Counted from the first letter of the stretch, positions 46,788 to 58,300 are shown. The stretch is 64,000 nt of DNA from Herbaspirillum sp. RTI4 (GCF_034313965.1 NZ_JAVIWQ010000002.1:1488001-1552000), one strand, 5' to 3'. Translations and numbers: made by a program. The notes: a model not told the origin generated them from the letters alone.

Positions 46788-47471
46788 ATGACACAAATGA
46801 CACAAGATGAATTGAAACAGGCAGTCGCCAGAGCGGCCATTGAGTACGTGGTGGCGGGGGAGATTGTCGGCGTGGGGACCGGATCGACCGCCAATTTTTT
46901 CATTGATGAACTGGCCAAGATCAAAGATCGCATTATCGGTGCCGTAGCTTCGTCCGATGCCAGCGCGGCGCGCTTGCGCGGCCATGGCATTGCCGTTCTG
47001 GATTTGAATCAGGTCGAATCGATGCCGGTGTATATCGACGGCGCAGATGAAATCACGGCGCAGGGTGCCATGATCAAGGGCGGTGGCGCAGCGTTGACAC
47101 GCGAAAAAATTGTGGCTTCTGTCGCCAGGAAATTCATCTGCATTGCGGATGGTTCCAAGCTGGTGGAGCGACTTGGACAATTTCCTTTGCCGGTGGAAGT
47201 GATTCCGATGGCGCATGCAAGCGTCAGTCGCAAGCTGGCGGCTCTCGGCGGTGAACCGCGTCTGCGCTTGAAAGACGGGCAGCCGCTGCTGACCGACAAC
47301 GGCTGCTGCATCCTTGACGTATTCGGTTTGCAAATCGAAGATCCGCAAGCGCTGGAGCGGGAAATCAATCAGATCGCTGGCGTGGTGACGGTTGGCCTGT
47401 TTGCGCAGCAAGGCGCGACGGTGTGCTTGCTGGGAACGGCAGAGGGAGTGCGGCGGCTGGAGTTTGCGTAA
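46788..47471 (+). CDS. rpiA: Ribose-5-phosphate isomerase A
   Basis: RpiA interconverts ribose- and ribulose-5-phosphate. The 227-residue protein carries [25 protein letters not shown] and [14 protein letters not shown] with the catalytic Asp, Glu and Lys positions of the family. An upstream AAGGCA stands 5-6 bp before the ATG. It links to the transaldolase and Zwf reactions encoded 20 kb away. Confidence 0.96.
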   Translation: MTQMTQDELKQAVARAAIEYVVAGEIVGVGTGSTANFFIDELAKIKDRIIGAVASSDASAARLRGHGIAVLDLNQVESMPVYIDGADEITAQGAMIKGGGAALTREKIVASVARKFICIADGSKLVERLGQFPLPVEVIPMAHASVSRKLAALGGEPRLRLKDGQPLLTDNGCCILDVFGLQIEDPQALEREINQIAGVVTVGLFAQQGATVCLLGTAEGVRRLEFA

Positions 47472-48676
47472 AACCAGCCACAGCAGGCCTCAGAATCGAC
47501 GAAACCATAAGGGCTGTTGCTTCCCAACTGACGTTGACCGCGCATGTTCAGTTCGTCCCCATCTTTCTTAGATTCCATGATGGAGCCAGCTATTGGCTGG
47601 CCGCAGCCCGTTAATGCAGTCGTGCGTGTTTGAGGCGATTGGCATAAGAAATAACTCTAAGAGCCGTGCGATGATTTTGCTTCATCGCATGGTCGTAATG
47701 GCGATCATTTTTCTCGACGAATGAATGATCCCGATCCTGCTTAATTTCATCGGCGCCACGCCGAATAAGCTCGAAATATCAGGATTTTCTCCCAAATATT
47801 TTTATTTTAAATGCCAATAATTTTTTTATTTATTTGTATATAGATAAATGACGATTAATTGAATTATATAAATTATTATTTAATTGGCGTAACCTTGTTT
47901 TTCCTGCAATTTAAAATCAGTAGGTACAATAACTAAATAATGATCGTTTTGACTCTATCTGTTACTTTGATTATTCATTAAATTAATATAAACAATAGCA
48001 GTATTGGTTGTGAAAATTATTTTCATAAATAATATTTTTTAAGCTGGTGAATTGGCTTGATCGTTAGTATTTTCATAGTAAAAATTCCTATGAAAGAGAT
48101 GATGATTTAAAAAAACTGAGGATGTTTTTTTGATAAAGAAAATAAATTTAATCAAAAATAATTGTTATGAAGAAATTTGCATGCTATTGTAAATAAAGCC
48201 AACCAAAATATAAAAACTGCTAGCAGTTAATATTTTTATGCGGATGAAAAATGCCAAGTAAATCTACGTGCAATAAGTCAGAAGCCGACAGAGTTTTTAT
48301 CTGCTTCCTTTCGATCATTTTATTCGGTTGTTTCTTTCCAATACTGCGCCGACTAAGGCGCGTCATAAGCTGCACTAATCAATGGTTCTTCATTGACACG
48401 ATGGGCTGCCGAAATCGCCTGTTCGCTGACCGTGCCACTCATTTCTAATGTGATGCCGGCCTGACTCCTGTTTCCGTATATTTTCATTCGCAAGCGTTGC
48501 ATGAATGCGCGCTGTTCACTTTTTTAAAAAATCATCAGAGTACGTGCAGGGAGGCATGCAAGAAAAAATAAGGCTGCAATGCACAGACCGCATTACAGCG
48601 GCTAAAAATGTAGACCGATGCACTGGCATTGAGCATCAGTTCCATAGCGGATTTATTTCAGGGAGTGCCGGACAAC
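47472..48676. other. 1.2-kb AT-rich gap before the chemosensory operon
   Basis: The section 47760-48250 is extremely AT-rich with long runs of A and T and no credible coding frame. A 65-codon frame at 48251 shows a hydrophobic stretch but no ribosome site. GCCGAAAT at 48408 is one part of a flagellar sigma-28 box but the -35 is poor. A promoter for the Che operon should lie near 48400-48650. Confidence 0.5.
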
Positions 48677-49840
48677 ATGGCATCAAGCACCTCGCCCCGC
48701 GTGAATATTCCGCGTCAACAGATACGTATCGCCCTCATGCTTTGCGCTGCTGCTACCGCTCTCTCGGGATTACCATTGCTGGAGCATACGGGCGTCTTGC
48801 AGATCCTTGTTTTCGTCAGCGTCGCACTTGCCGCGGGCAGTGTGGCATGGCTTGTCATCGGAGATTTCCGGACTGCGAATAAAGACCAGGCGGTCAGTGT
48901 TGATCCAAGTCCCTCGCAGCTTAGGGAGTTGGTCATCAGTGTCCTTGCGATCTGGCAACCGCAGACGGGATCAGTAAAGACGCAGACGGAGGCCGCAGGC
49001 CTGCAAATGGTGGAGCATTTCAGTTCCATTATCAAAGAATTCGATACCGCCGGATTCGGTGGTGTCAGCGGCACGAAAGATTCCAGCGCGGAAGATTCAA
49101 CGCGCAATTTGCTTTCCCTTTGTGACAGGGAATTGAAGCCGCTCATTGAGTCACTCGGAGACATCGTCATAAGCAAGGACGCCTTACTTGGCAGCGTGCG
49201 TGAGTTGGTGAAGGCAACACTGGAATTGAAGGAAATGGCATCAGAAGTCAGCATGATTGCCGCGCATACCAATCTGCTGGCCATCAATGCCTCGATTGAA
49301 GCGGCCCGCGCTGGTACGGCCGGGCGCGGTTTTGCCGTCGTCGCAGCAGAGGTGCGCAAGCTGTCGCTTCTCTCGGCGGATACGGGGAAACATATCAGTC
49401 AACGAGTGCAGCAGATCGGCGTCATCATGGAGTCCACACTCAAATCAGCAACCGACTCCGCTGAGTCGGATAAAAAAGCAATAACAGAAGTGGGAGAAGT
49501 CGTCGGCCATGTGCTGACGCATGTCCGCACATTAGGCGGTTCAGTCGACAACATGCGGCAGCACGGCAATGGTATTCGTAGTGCGGTAGAAGAGGTCATG
49601 GTCACCCTGCAATACCAGGACCGGGTCTCGCAAATTCTCGAAGTGCTCAATGTGGACATGACGCGTTTGCGAGAAGTTCTGCTCAAACCCGATGCCATCT
49701 TACCCAATGCAGATGAGTGGATGCATGGCAGCGGCAGTTCATACAAACGCAGGGAAGGCATCATGCACGATGCGCCGGTAGCCAAAAAGGCCCGCCAGGA
49801 ATCGATCAGCACAGATGATGGAGACGTCACTTTTTTCTAG
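48677..49840 (+). CDS. Short methyl-accepting chemotaxis protein
   Basis: This 387-residue receptor has two adjacent hydrophobic helices at about residues 15-55 with only a tiny loop, so no periplasmic sensor domain. The signalling tip reads IAAHTNLLAINASIEAARAG, with [12 protein letters not shown] following. After the tip comes VTLQYQDRVSQILEVLN, a feature of cytoplasmic-sensing receptors. The ATG at 48677 is preferred to a TTG at 48629 in the same frame; GGGAG lies upstream but rather far. It is the first gene of the Che operon. Confidence 0.85.
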   Translation: MASSTSPRVNIPRQQIRIALMLCAAATALSGLPLLEHTGVLQILVFVSVALAAGSVAWLVIGDFRTANKDQAVSVDPSPSQLRELVISVLAIWQPQTGSVKTQTEAAGLQMVEHFSSIIKEFDTAGFGGVSGTKDSSAEDSTRNLLSLCDRELKPLIESLGDIVISKDALLGSVRELVKATLELKEMASEVSMIAAHTNLLAINASIEAARAGTAGRGFAVVAAEVRKLSLLSADTGKHISQRVQQIGVIMESTLKSATDSAESDKKAITEVGEVVGHVLTHVRTLGGSVDNMRQHGNGIRSAVEEVMVTLQYQDRVSQILEVLNVDMTRLREVLLKPDAILPNADEWMHGSGSSYKRREGIMHDAPVAKKARQESISTDDGDVTFF

Positions 49841-49866
49841 TTCACTTCTCTTTAAGGGCGGGTTGC

Positions 49867-50244
49867 ATGGCGAAACTTATTTTGATCGTAGACGATTCCG
49901 CATCACTCCGACGCGTGGTCAACCTGGCGCTGAGCGCAGCGGGGTACGAAGTGATCGAAGCGGAAGACGGTCTCGATGGCCTGTCTAAACTGGATCAACT
50001 GGCAGGGAAAAAAGTCCACCTCATCATCAGTGACGTCAACATGCCACGCATGGACGGCATTGAATTTGTGACCCAGCTCAAGCAAAAAGTCGCTTTCAAA
50101 TTCACTCCGGTAATTATGCTGACGACCGAAGGTGACGATGAAGTCAAAGCCGCAGGACGGACAGCAGGTGCCAAAGCCTGGATTATCAAACCGTTCAATC
50201 CGCCGCAAATGCTCAATGCGGTCTCCAAACTGATTCTCCCTTAA
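49867..50244 (+). CDS. cheY: CheY-like single-domain response regulator
   Basis: This 125-residue receiver-only protein has acidic pocket DD (IVDDSAS), phospho-acceptor Asp in ISDVNMPRMDG, Thr in MLTTEG and Lys in IIKPFN. It should be phosphorylated by the CheA encoded downstream. No flagellar switch genes are near, so the target may be the motor or another process. Confidence 0.93.
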   Translation: MAKLILIVDDSASLRRVVNLALSAAGYEVIEAEDGLDGLSKLDQLAGKKVHLIISDVNMPRMDGIEFVTQLKQKVAFKFTPVIMLTTEGDDEVKAAGRTAGAKAWIIKPFNPPQMLNAVSKLILP

Positions 50245-50264
50245 CCAGCGTGAACGGAGCAGTC

Positions 50265-50558
50265 ATGACGATGCAAACAGTTACTTTAAACGGGTCGCTG
50301 ACGATCGAACGGGTCGCTGAGATAAAGGCACTCATGCAGATCGCATTAACTGACCATACTGGGACCGAGGCGATAGAAGTAGACCTTGCGACGGTAGGGG
50401 AATTTGACGCTGCAGGCTTGCAATTGTTGATGGCATTTGCGCTTGCGGCAAAGAGTGCAGGAACGTATGTGAAATTATGCAATACGTCTGATGCCATCGA
50501 TGCAGTGCTGACCTTGTATGGCGTGCGAAATCGCTTTGCAGAGGAGGAGGCGGCATGA
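50265..50558 (+). CDS. STAS-domain protein
   Basis: This 97-residue protein is a single STAS domain like anti-anti-sigma factors (VDLATVGEFDAAGLQLLMAFALAAK), but the usual phosphorylatable Ser after Asp is Ala (D-A-A-G-L), so it may not be a classical kinase switch. The start at 50265 follows GGAG by 5 bp; a GTG 15 bp upstream is rejected. It overlaps cheA by 4 bp. Comparable STAS proteins occur in some alternative Che clusters, where their role is unknown. Confidence 0.85.
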   Translation: MTMQTVTLNGSLTIERVAEIKALMQIALTDHTGTEAIEVDLATVGEFDAAGLQLLMAFALAAKSAGTYVKLCNTSDAIDAVLTLYGVRNRFAEEEAA

Positions 50559-52816
50559 GTCAACAGGACAGCATGTTCGACGAAGCACTTCTGATTTTCT
50601 TTGATGAAGCGCGTGAAATGCTGCAGCAAATGGAAGATTCTTTGCTGTGCCTGGAGCAGAAACCGCAAGACCAGGAGGCAGTCCACGCCTTATTCCGCGC
50701 GGCGCATACGATCAAGGGTACCAGTGGAATTTTCAATCTCACCCGCGTAGTCAACTTCACGCATCAACTGGAAAGCGTGCTTGACCGGTTGCGCAAGGGA
50801 GGTCTCGCTATCGATACCTCCCTGAGCGAAGTATTGTTCGCCAGTTGCGACATGATGGCCAAGCTCCTGGAACAGACTGAGCAGCATTGCGAGGCAGAAG
50901 ACGAGCTGGCGGAATGTGATCGTGTTGCTGAGGCGCTGAAAGAAAAACTCTCCGGCTTCATGGGCAATGTTCCCGCACGTGCCGTTCCCTCAGTCGATGT
51001 TTCTGCCGGTGCCGACCTGAAAAATTCCGGTGCGGAGAGCGTATGGCATCTGTCGCTTCGATTTCATGGGGATACCTTTCGTAATGGATTTGATCCGCTG
51101 ACAGTCATCGAATATCTCAAAACAATCGGCGAGATAAAAACCATTGCAACGGTCGACGAAGTTGTGCCGGAATGGAGTGTATTTGATCCTGAAACCTGTT
51201 CGCTCGGTTTTGAAATCCGCTTAAAAACGGATGCCGGTAAATCAGACATTGAGGCCGCGTTTGAATTCGTAGGGGACGATTGCGAGGTGCATATCATTGC
51301 GCCCACCCGCCGCGCAGCCGACTTCATCCAACTGATCCATGACTTGCCACATGAACAACGTCTGGGCGATATTCTGGTCGCTTGTGGTGCTGTGACACGC
51401 GAAGATATTAACGAAGCCCTGGCGCAACAGGAAGAATCGGAAGATGGCACACCGCGATTGGCATCGCAAGCGGTGGGTCAGATATTAGTGGCGAACGACA
51501 AAGTCGCCAGTGAAGTGGTGGATGCCGCTGTAGAGCGGCAAAGCAACAATGCTGCATCCCGCCATGAAGGAGGCTCGTTTGTCCGGGTGCCGTCCGACAA
51601 ACTCGATGAACTGATCAATCTGGTTGGCGAGCTGGTGATTTGTGGTGCCAGCGCCAGTTTGCAGGCGGTCAAATCACGCGATCCGGGCCTGATCGGTACC
51701 ACTGAACAGTTGAGTCATCTGGTCGAGGAAATTCGTAATGGCGCGCTTGGTTTGCGCATGGTTCGCATCGGAGAAACCTTTGTGCGCTACCGGCGCGTGG
51801 TGCATGACATATCGAGCGAGCTGGGTAAAAAAGTCAGCCTGGAAATTCAGGGTGCGGACACCGAACTCGACAAATCTGTAGTGGAAAAAATTGGCGATCC
51901 TCTGATGCATCTGGTGCGTAATGCCCTCGATCACGGGATTGAAATGCCAGCGGTACGACAGGCTCTGGGCAAACCTGCCGATGGCACCATTCGACTTTCG
52001 GCGCGGCATGATTCCGGCAATATTGTGATTGAAGTCAGTGATGACGGACGCGGGCTTGATGGAGACATGCTGCTTTCTAAAGCACGTGAGCGTGGTCTGG
52101 TCAGTGAAACGCAGACATTCAGCGAGACGGAAAAATTCGACCTGATATTTACCCCTGGATTTTCCACGGCAGAGAAAGTCACTAACCTTTCCGGGCGCGG
52201 CGTCGGTATGGATGTCGTCCGCAAAAATATTGAAGCCCTGCGCGGTTCGATCAAAATTCACAGCGTGTTGGGACATGGCACGACGATGGAAATCCGACTG
52301 CCGCTGACGCTGGCGATCATCGATGGATTCCTGGTCAAAATTGGTGATGGCACCTTTGTGATCCCCTTGCATGCGGTGCTGGAGTGCATCGACGCGGATC
52401 CTGATCGCATGAACCTCAACGACAAATCGGCCGGTTTCATTAAATTGCGCGGCGAAGTCTTGCCGCTGCTGGATTTACGCTCCGTCTTCGCATGCGATGG
52501 GCCGCCACCCGACAAGCGTCGTATCGTCGTGATACAGAGCGGTGGTGATGACAAGGCTGGCATGGTGGTCGATTTTCTTGAAGGTGAGTATCAGACCGTC
52601 ATCAAACCATTGGGAAAGTTATTCCGCTATTTGCGCGGTATCAGCGGATCGACGGTGCTCGGTTCGGGGGAGGTGGCGTTGATATTGGATGTTGGCGCGC
52701 TGGTCAAACTGGCGGTGAATCAAAAAACCGATGAGGCAATCGACAGGCAAAAGGCCCTGCAGCGTGATTTGCAGGCAATCGGCATGGGGCAGGGCAATGT
52801 TAACCGGGAGATATGA
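50555..52816 (+). CDS. cheA: Chemotaxis histidine kinase CheA
   Basis: This 753-residue kinase has a P1 HPt domain with His51 ([14 protein letters not shown]), a middle region of about 190 residues with no clear CheY-binding P2 match, P3 dimerisation ([20 protein letters not shown]), P4 ATPase with [22 protein letters not shown] and [16 protein letters not shown], and a C-terminal CheW-like P5. It phosphorylates CheY and CheB. It overlaps the STAS gene and the following receptor gene by 4 bp each, a sign of tight stoichiometry. Confidence 0.96.
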   Translation: MSQQDSMFDEALLIFFDEAREMLQQMEDSLLCLEQKPQDQEAVHALFRAAHTIKGTSGIFNLTRVVNFTHQLESVLDRLRKGGLAIDTSLSEVLFASCDMMAKLLEQTEQHCEAEDELAECDRVAEALKEKLSGFMGNVPARAVPSVDVSAGADLKNSGAESVWHLSLRFHGDTFRNGFDPLTVIEYLKTIGEIKTIATVDEVVPEWSVFDPETCSLGFEIRLKTDAGKSDIEAAFEFVGDDCEVHIIAPTRRAADFIQLIHDLPHEQRLGDILVACGAVTREDINEALAQQEESEDGTPRLASQAVGQILVANDKVASEVVDAAVERQSNNAASRHEGGSFVRVPSDKLDELINLVGELVICGASASLQAVKSRDPGLIGTTEQLSHLVEEIRNGALGLRMVRIGETFVRYRRVVHDISSELGKKVSLEIQGADTELDKSVVEKIGDPLMHLVRNALDHGIEMPAVRQALGKPADGTIRLSARHDSGNIVIEVSDDGRGLDGDMLLSKARERGLVSETQTFSETEKFDLIFTPGFSTAEKVTNLSGRGVGMDVVRKNIEALRGSIKIHSVLGHGTTMEIRLPLTLAIIDGFLVKIGDGTFVIPLHAVLECIDADPDRMNLNDKSAGFIKLRGEVLPLLDLRSVFACDGPPPDKRRIVVIQSGGDDKAGMVVDFLEGEYQTVIKPLGKLFRYLRGISGSTVLGSGEVALILDVGALVKLAVNQKTDEAIDRQKALQRDLQAIGMGQGNVNREI

Positions 52817-55257
52817 TGTTGAAACGATTTGGCGTAGCGGAAAAGACGATGGTGTCAATGATTGCACTGATCGCAATGGGATTGAGCCTGGCCGTGCTGG
52901 AACCGGGCCGTCCTGGTGTGCTGCATGGTGTTTTTCTTGTCGCAGGAGTCGCTCTGGCGGGTTGGACTTTTTATGCGCAACGAGCAGTTCTCAACGACAT
53001 TTTGTCGGTAGCACAGGCGCTGGCGAGTGGTAATTTTTCGCTTCGCTGCAAGGATGGTGATGGCAATGGTGGTCGCGCTGGAATTGCCGGTGCCTTGAAT
53101 GGCATCGGGATCACCTTGCAACGCCTAAGCACCGCGCAACAGACGATGATTGAGCGCCATTCTGAAGGATGGATTGATGATCATATCGATACTGCCGGGC
53201 TGGCCGGTGGCTTTGGCGAAATTGGTGATGCGATCAATCGTCTGGTCCGTTCGCATATTGACGTCAAGATGCAAATTGTTGATGTGGTGACCGCCTATGC
53301 CAGAGAAGATTTCTCACGCGATATAGAGCGTTTCCCGGGCAAGAAGGCGGTCATTACGACAGCAATCGACATGGTGCGTGACCGGTTTCAGGCAACGATC
53401 AAGTCGAACGTCATTAACTCGCGCATTAAGTTGGCGCTCGACGCCACCTCGACTTCGGCCATGATCGCCGACGCTGACGGACAGATTCTCTATATGAATA
53501 AATCTGTCACCACGCTGCTGAGCGAAGCCGAAAACGATATCCGTAAGGATTTGCCCGACTTTCGTGTCGACGATGTGGTCGGCGGCAGTTTTGATCGCTT
53601 CCACAAAAATCCGGCGCATCAGCGCAACATGCTGGGCCGACTGCACAATTCTCACGCCGTCGATATCAAGGTGGGTGGCCGTACCTTCGGTCTGATTGCC
53701 ACGCCGATGCTGAATGATAAAAATGAACGGCTTGGAACGGTCGTTGAATGGAAAGACCGTGAAGCGGAAATAACGGCCGAGCTGGTTGCCAACGATAATG
53801 CGCGCGTACGTCAGGCGCTGGACAAATGTTCAACCTCGGTCATGATTGCCAATATCGACGGCGATATTATTTACATGAATGATTCTGTTTTTGGCATGAT
53901 GAAAAACGCCGAGAACGATTTCCGCAAAGACCTGCCACAGTTCCGCGCCGATCAGATTCTGGGTGGCAGCTTTGACCGCTTCCATAGGCATCCGCCGCAT
54001 CAACGCAATATGCTGTCATCACTGAGTAGTCTGTACCGGACGCAGATCAAGGTGGGCGGCCGCACCATGGCTTTGTTCGCTAGTCCGATTATTTCCAAAG
54101 ATGGCACGCGGCTTGGCACGGTGGTCGAATGGAAAGATCGCACCAATGAAGTTGCCGTCGAAGTGGAAATTGCCAGTGTGGTGGAGGGGGCGGTCAACGG
54201 TGATTTCACACGACGTATCGATCCGGCAGGCAAGGAGGAATTTTTTGCTGTACTGGCAGCCGGCATGAACAGTCTGATGATGACTAGCGAAACCGGTTTG
54301 AGCGAAGTAGTCAGCGTACTCAAAGCGCTTTCTAACGGTGATCTGACGCAGCGTATTACCACTGAATATGCTGGTACTTTCGGTGAACTCAAAGAATATA
54401 CAAATACAACGAACGAAAAATTATCCGACATCATTTGCGAAGTATTAAATGCGGCAGAGGCGCTCACCTCGGCTTCTGCGCAGGTGAGTTCAACGGCGCA
54501 GAGTCTATCGCAGTCTGCCTCTGAGCAAGCGGCGGGTGTGGAGCGCACTAGCAGTTCGGTGGAAGAACTGTCCAGTTCGGTCATCCAGAATACAGAGAAT
54601 GCCAAGGTCACCGATAGCATGGCCAGCCAATCGGCGACTGAAGCAGTGGAGGGCGGTGATGCTGTCAAACGCACTGCCGACGCCATGAAACAGATTGCTA
54701 ATAAAGTCGGCATCATTGATGACATTGCAGACCAGACTAATTTGCTGGCCCTGAATGCGGCGATTGAGGCGGCACGCGCAGGTGCTTCCGGCAAGGGTTT
54801 TGCGGTGGTCGCGGCGGAAGTGCGCAAGTTGGCGGAGCGCAGTCAGGTGGCATCGAGAGAAATCGGCGAGCTGGCCGCTAACAGTGTGGCCATGTCGGAT
54901 ACGGCGGGGCGTTTGCTTACCGCAATGATTCCTTCCATTCGCAAAACCTCGGATCTGGTGCAGGAAATTACGGCTGCATCGGAAGAGCAAACCAGTGGTC
55001 TGGCGCATATTAGCACGGCGATGAATCAGTTGAATCAGGCGACGCAGCAAAACGCTGCCGCGTCGGAGCAACTGGCGGCAACGGCAGAGGAAATGTCCGG
55101 GCAAGCCGGAGCGCTGCAGCAGCTGATGGACTTCTTCAAGGTCGATGGTCCGGTTCAGCACAAGGTGATACGTGAACCGGTTCCGCAAAAGATCGTCGGC
55201 CCGCGCAAAGCGCCGCCGGTTGCGCTGCTCGATGAGTCGCAATTCAAGCGTTTCTGA
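52813..55257 (+). CDS. Methyl-accepting chemotaxis protein with tandem PAS domains
   Basis: This 814-residue receptor has two N-terminal hydrophobic helices (about 14-30 and 38-56) with almost no periplasmic part, two closely similar PAS domains (about 202-315 and 330-440), HAMP-like segments ([28 protein letters not shown]) and a signalling hairpin with [18 protein letters not shown] near residue 640. Sensing is therefore cytoplasmic, perhaps of redox, energy or a small ligand. GGGAG precedes the ATGs at 52813 and 52816; either could be used. The tail has no xWxxF CheR-tether motif. Confidence 0.93.
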   Translation: MMLKRFGVAEKTMVSMIALIAMGLSLAVLEPGRPGVLHGVFLVAGVALAGWTFYAQRAVLNDILSVAQALASGNFSLRCKDGDGNGGRAGIAGALNGIGITLQRLSTAQQTMIERHSEGWIDDHIDTAGLAGGFGEIGDAINRLVRSHIDVKMQIVDVVTAYAREDFSRDIERFPGKKAVITTAIDMVRDRFQATIKSNVINSRIKLALDATSTSAMIADADGQILYMNKSVTTLLSEAENDIRKDLPDFRVDDVVGGSFDRFHKNPAHQRNMLGRLHNSHAVDIKVGGRTFGLIATPMLNDKNERLGTVVEWKDREAEITAELVANDNARVRQALDKCSTSVMIANIDGDIIYMNDSVFGMMKNAENDFRKDLPQFRADQILGGSFDRFHRHPPHQRNMLSSLSSLYRTQIKVGGRTMALFASPIISKDGTRLGTVVEWKDRTNEVAVEVEIASVVEGAVNGDFTRRIDPAGKEEFFAVLAAGMNSLMMTSETGLSEVVSVLKALSNGDLTQRITTEYAGTFGELKEYTNTTNEKLSDIICEVLNAAEALTSASAQVSSTAQSLSQSASEQAAGVERTSSSVEELSSSVIQNTENAKVTDSMASQSATEAVEGGDAVKRTADAMKQIANKVGIIDDIADQTNLLALNAAIEAARAGASGKGFAVVAAEVRKLAERSQVASREIGELAANSVAMSDTAGRLLTAMIPSIRKTSDLVQEITAASEEQTSGLAHISTAMNQLNQATQQNAAASEQLAATAEEMSGQAGALQQLMDFFKVDGPVQHKVIREPVPQKIVGPRKAPPVALLDESQFKRF

Positions 55258-55260
55258 TCC

Positions 55261-55800
55261 ATGATGACCTCCACCACAACACAGCTGTCGCACGGACGAT
55301 CTGCGGCCGACGGCGACGATGAAGAGGGCAGGGAAGACGCGAAGCAGTACTTGACGTTTTCTCTGGGAAAAGAGGTTTTCGCTTTGGAAATTTCCTCGAT
55401 CAAGGAAATTCTGAGGAATGTTCAGTTGGCTACGGTGCCACTGATGCCGGCGCACATGCGTGGTGTCATTAATTTGCGCGGGGCAGTGGTGCCGGTGATT
55501 GATCTGGCCGTGCTGTTTGGACGAGATGCTCTTGAAGTCAGTAAACGCACTTCGGTCATCGTTCTGGAAATTACGGATGCCGGTGATGTGCTGGATATTG
55601 GCATCATGGTCGATGCCGTATCGGCGGTCATCGAAATAGGTGCAGAGCTGATCGAGCCTGCGCCGGGTTTTGGCACGCCGGTCCGGGCAGAGTTCATTGA
55701 TGGATTGGGAAAACTGGAAGATGGTTTTGTCATCATCCTTAACGCCGAGCGTACTTTCTCCTTACATCAGATGGCACCGGAACAGACGGAAACGCCATGA
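55261..55800 (+). CDS. cheW: Coupling protein CheW
   Basis: This 179-residue CheW has an acidic N-terminal extension and then the fold KQYLTFSLGKEVFALEIS, VPLMPAHMRGVINLRGAVVPVIDL and the end region with FVIILNAERTFS. It links CheA to the two receptors. It starts 3 bp after the PAS receptor gene stop. Confidence 0.94.
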   Translation: MMTSTTTQLSHGRSAADGDDEEGREDAKQYLTFSLGKEVFALEISSIKEILRNVQLATVPLMPAHMRGVINLRGAVVPVIDLAVLFGRDALEVSKRTSVIVLEITDAGDVLDIGIMVDAVSAVIEIGAELIEPAPGFGTPVRAEFIDGLGKLEDGFVIILNAERTFSLHQMAPEQTETP

Positions 55801-55896
55801 GAAGAGAGGGAGTCGCCGAAATCGAAAATGCAGGTGGCTTCGATTAAGTGTTGATGCTTGTTGCGACTTTCTTTCTCTATTTTTTGGTATCGCCGC

Positions 55897-56718
55897 ATGG
55901 AATTAAATAGCCTCGATGAGCTGGAATTTGCCACGATCCGTGATTGGCTGTTTGACAAGGTCGGCATTGCGCTGACCTCCTCCAAAAAAGCATTGATCTG
56001 TAGCCGCCTGTTCAAGCGGGTGCAGACGGCAGGGCTTGATTCTTACGGGGCGTATTTCGCACAACTTGTGTCGGACCAGTTTCCTGAGGAAGCGCAGGTC
56101 GCGATTAATCTTTTGACGACCAATGAAACGTATTTCTTTCGTGAGCCTAAGCACTTCGACATGCTGTCCGAGATTGTGGAGAAGGCGCCAAGAAGCAGCA
56201 TTTTCCGCGTATGGAGCGCGGCCTGTTCTACCGGCGAAGAGGTGTATTCGATCGCGATGACGCTGGCCGAATTGCAGCGTGTGGCGCGTGCGCCGAAATG
56301 GGAGGTGCGCGGATCAGATGTCAGTACCCGTGTGCTGGAAGTGGCTCAGGGCGGGCATTACGGACTTGAGCGAACGGAGAGTATTTCTCCCACCATGCTC
56401 AAGCGTTATTGCCTTAGTGGTACCGGCCCTTATGAAGGGACCTTACTGATTGATCGCAGCCTGCGCGACAAAACCGCATTTGCGCAGATCAATCTGATTG
56501 AACCTTTGCCCCATCTGATTCCCTTCAATGTCATTTTCTTGCGCAACGTGCTGATTTATTTCGATCCGCCGGTCAAGCGCAAGATCGTGACCCAGTTGCT
56601 TGACAGCCTGACCCCGGATGGGGTGTTGTTCGTGGGCATGGCGGAAACATTGAATGGGCTGATTGACGGTCTGGTTACGGTAGGGCCGGGTGCTTACCGG
56701 CGCGACCGTCGCGGATGA
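55897..56718 (+). CDS. cheR: Receptor methyltransferase CheR
   Basis: CheR methylates receptor glutamates using SAM. The 273-residue protein has the N-terminal helical part and the catalytic domain with TNETYFFREPKHF, WSAACSTGEEVYSIAMTL (SAM loop) and FLRNVLIYFD. The ATG at 55897 gives the family N-terminus; a TTG at 55858 in frame would add 13 unlike residues. No tight ribosome site is seen. It overlaps cheD by 4 bp. Confidence 0.93.
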   Translation: MELNSLDELEFATIRDWLFDKVGIALTSSKKALICSRLFKRVQTAGLDSYGAYFAQLVSDQFPEEAQVAINLLTTNETYFFREPKHFDMLSEIVEKAPRSSIFRVWSAACSTGEEVYSIAMTLAELQRVARAPKWEVRGSDVSTRVLEVAQGGHYGLERTESISPTMLKRYCLSGTGPYEGTLLIDRSLRDKTAFAQINLIEPLPHLIPFNVIFLRNVLIYFDPPVKRKIVTQLLDSLTPDGVLFVGMAETLNGLIDGLVTVGPGAYRRDRRG

Positions 56719-57221
56719 ACAAACCCTGCTTCAAAGATTTGGTGGCCCGCGAACTGTTTCTTAACCCCGGAGATACTGGAGTTGGTTTTCGTGGAGAAGT
56801 ATTCGGAACCCTGCTCGGCTCCTGCGTTGCCATTACCTTGTGGCATCCGCGCCGGCGTTTAGGCACGATCTGTCATTTTGTTTTTCCTTTTGCTCCCGGA
56901 TTGAGTGACCGCGATGGGCGCTACGGCATCAGCGCTTTTGCCAGGATGCAATCCGACCTGATTCGCAATGGGGTGCATTTGCATGAATGCACCGCCAAAA
57001 TATTTGGAGGTGGTCGTATGTTCGCCAGCTCATCGAGTCAGGATATCGGTGCGCGCAATATCGCTATGGCACGCCAGCTTGTAGCAGATGCAGGCTTGAC
57101 AGTGGCGGCAGAGAACGTAGGAAAGGATGGTTATCGGCGCCTGTATTTCGATGTGGAAAGTGGCGATGTCTGGGTGAAATTCGATTGGCTTGACGGTGAA
57201 CAGGAAGATGAAATTTTATGA
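56715..57221 (+). CDS. cheD: Receptor glutamine deamidase CheD
   Basis: CheD deamidates receptor glutamines. The 168-residue protein has the catalytic Cys in [11 protein letters not shown] and the His in GTICHFVFP, plus GGGRMF. It is translationally coupled on both sides (ATGA overlaps with cheR and cheB). Confidence 0.93.
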   Translation: MNKPCFKDLVARELFLNPGDTGVGFRGEVFGTLLGSCVAITLWHPRRRLGTICHFVFPFAPGLSDRDGRYGISAFARMQSDLIRNGVHLHECTAKIFGGGRMFASSSSQDIGARNIAMARQLVADAGLTVAAENVGKDGYRRLYFDVESGDVWVKFDWLDGEQEDEIL

Positions 57222-58276
57222 GCAAACCCATCAAGGTTTTGATTGTGGATGACTCCGCCGTTGTGCGGCAGGTGCTGACAACAATCTTTTCTGCTGATCC
57301 GCAATTGGAGGTGATCGGCGCTGCAGCCGATCCCATTCTTGCCCAGGAAAAAATGGCGCTTGAATGGCCGGATGTGATTGTTCTCGATGTAGAAATGCCG
57401 CGGATGGACGGCATCACCTTTCTTAAAAAAATCATGGCCGAGCGACCCACGCGGGTGCTGATCTGTTCCACTTTGACGGAAAACGGAGCAGCCACGACCA
57501 TGCAGGCGCTGGCAGCCGGCGCGGTCGGTTATGTCACCAAGCCCAAGCTGGGACTCAAAACTTTTCTGTCGGACTCTGCGGCAGAGCTGATTCGCGACGT
57601 GAAGCAAGCGGCACTGGCGACACCACGTGATTTTGGCCGGGTTGCCAGTCCGGGCGTGGCGACTGCCCGGCCGGTTCATTCGGTACCGGGATTATCGATG
57701 GCGGAATCGTCGAATAAAATTGTGGCGATTGGCACTTCAACCGGAGGCACTCAGGCACTCGAGATCCTTCTGACAGCCTTGCCAAGAGTGTGTGCGGGGA
57801 TCGTCATCGTGCAGCACATGCCTGAAAAATTTACCGCGCTGTTTGCTGAGCGCCTGAACGGTTTGTGCGCGATTGAAGTGCGGGAGGCGCGTAATGGTGA
57901 TCGCGTATCGATAGGACGCGCCTTGATTGCGCCGGGAGGCATGCATATGCGTCTGGTGCGCAGCGGCGCATTTTTCGCTGTAGAAGTGTTCGATGGACCG
58001 CCGGTCAATCGGCATAAACCATCGGTGGATGTGTTGTTCCGCTCAGTTGCCACGGTATCGCGGGACAATGCCATGGGCATCATCATGACCGGGATGGGCG
58101 ACGACGGCGCACGCGGTTTGCGTGAAATGCACGACGCTGGCGCGCAGACGGTTGCTCAGGATGAAGCCAGTTGCGTGGTGTTTGGTATGCCCAAGGAGGC
58201 GATCCGGCACGGTGCGGTTGATCGTGTCGTGCCGCTGGACCGGATAGCGTCTGAAGTCATTGGATTCAGACATTGA
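57218..58276 (+). CDS. cheB: Receptor methylesterase CheB
   Basis: CheB removes methyl groups when phosphorylated by CheA. The 352-residue protein has a receiver ([30 protein letters not shown]) and a methylesterase with Ser in [11 protein letters not shown], His in [16 protein letters not shown] and Asp in [12 protein letters not shown]. It ends the operon. Confidence 0.95.
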   Translation: MSKPIKVLIVDDSAVVRQVLTTIFSADPQLEVIGAAADPILAQEKMALEWPDVIVLDVEMPRMDGITFLKKIMAERPTRVLICSTLTENGAATTMQALAAGAVGYVTKPKLGLKTFLSDSAAELIRDVKQAALATPRDFGRVASPGVATARPVHSVPGLSMAESSNKIVAIGTSTGGTQALEILLTALPRVCAGIVIVQHMPEKFTALFAERLNGLCAIEVREARNGDRVSIGRALIAPGGMHMRLVRSGAFFAVEVFDGPPVNRHKPSVDVLFRSVATVSRDNAMGIIMTGMGDDGARGLREMHDAGAQTVAQDEASCVVFGMPKEAIRHGAVDRVVPLDRIASEVIGFRH

Positions 58277-58300
58277 ACTGATTGTTCGTCATGAATGGAG

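Noticed and set aside
47581..47610. GCCAG...CTGGC hairpin after rpiA as a terminator
   Set aside because: Short stem and no T tract.
48389..48415. Possible flagellar sigma-28 promoter before the Che operon
   Set aside because: The -10 half is partial (GCCGAAAT) and the -35 reads TTCA instead of TAAA.
48251..48448. 65-codon frame with a hydrophobic stretch
   Set aside because: No promoter, ribosome site or family resemblance was found.
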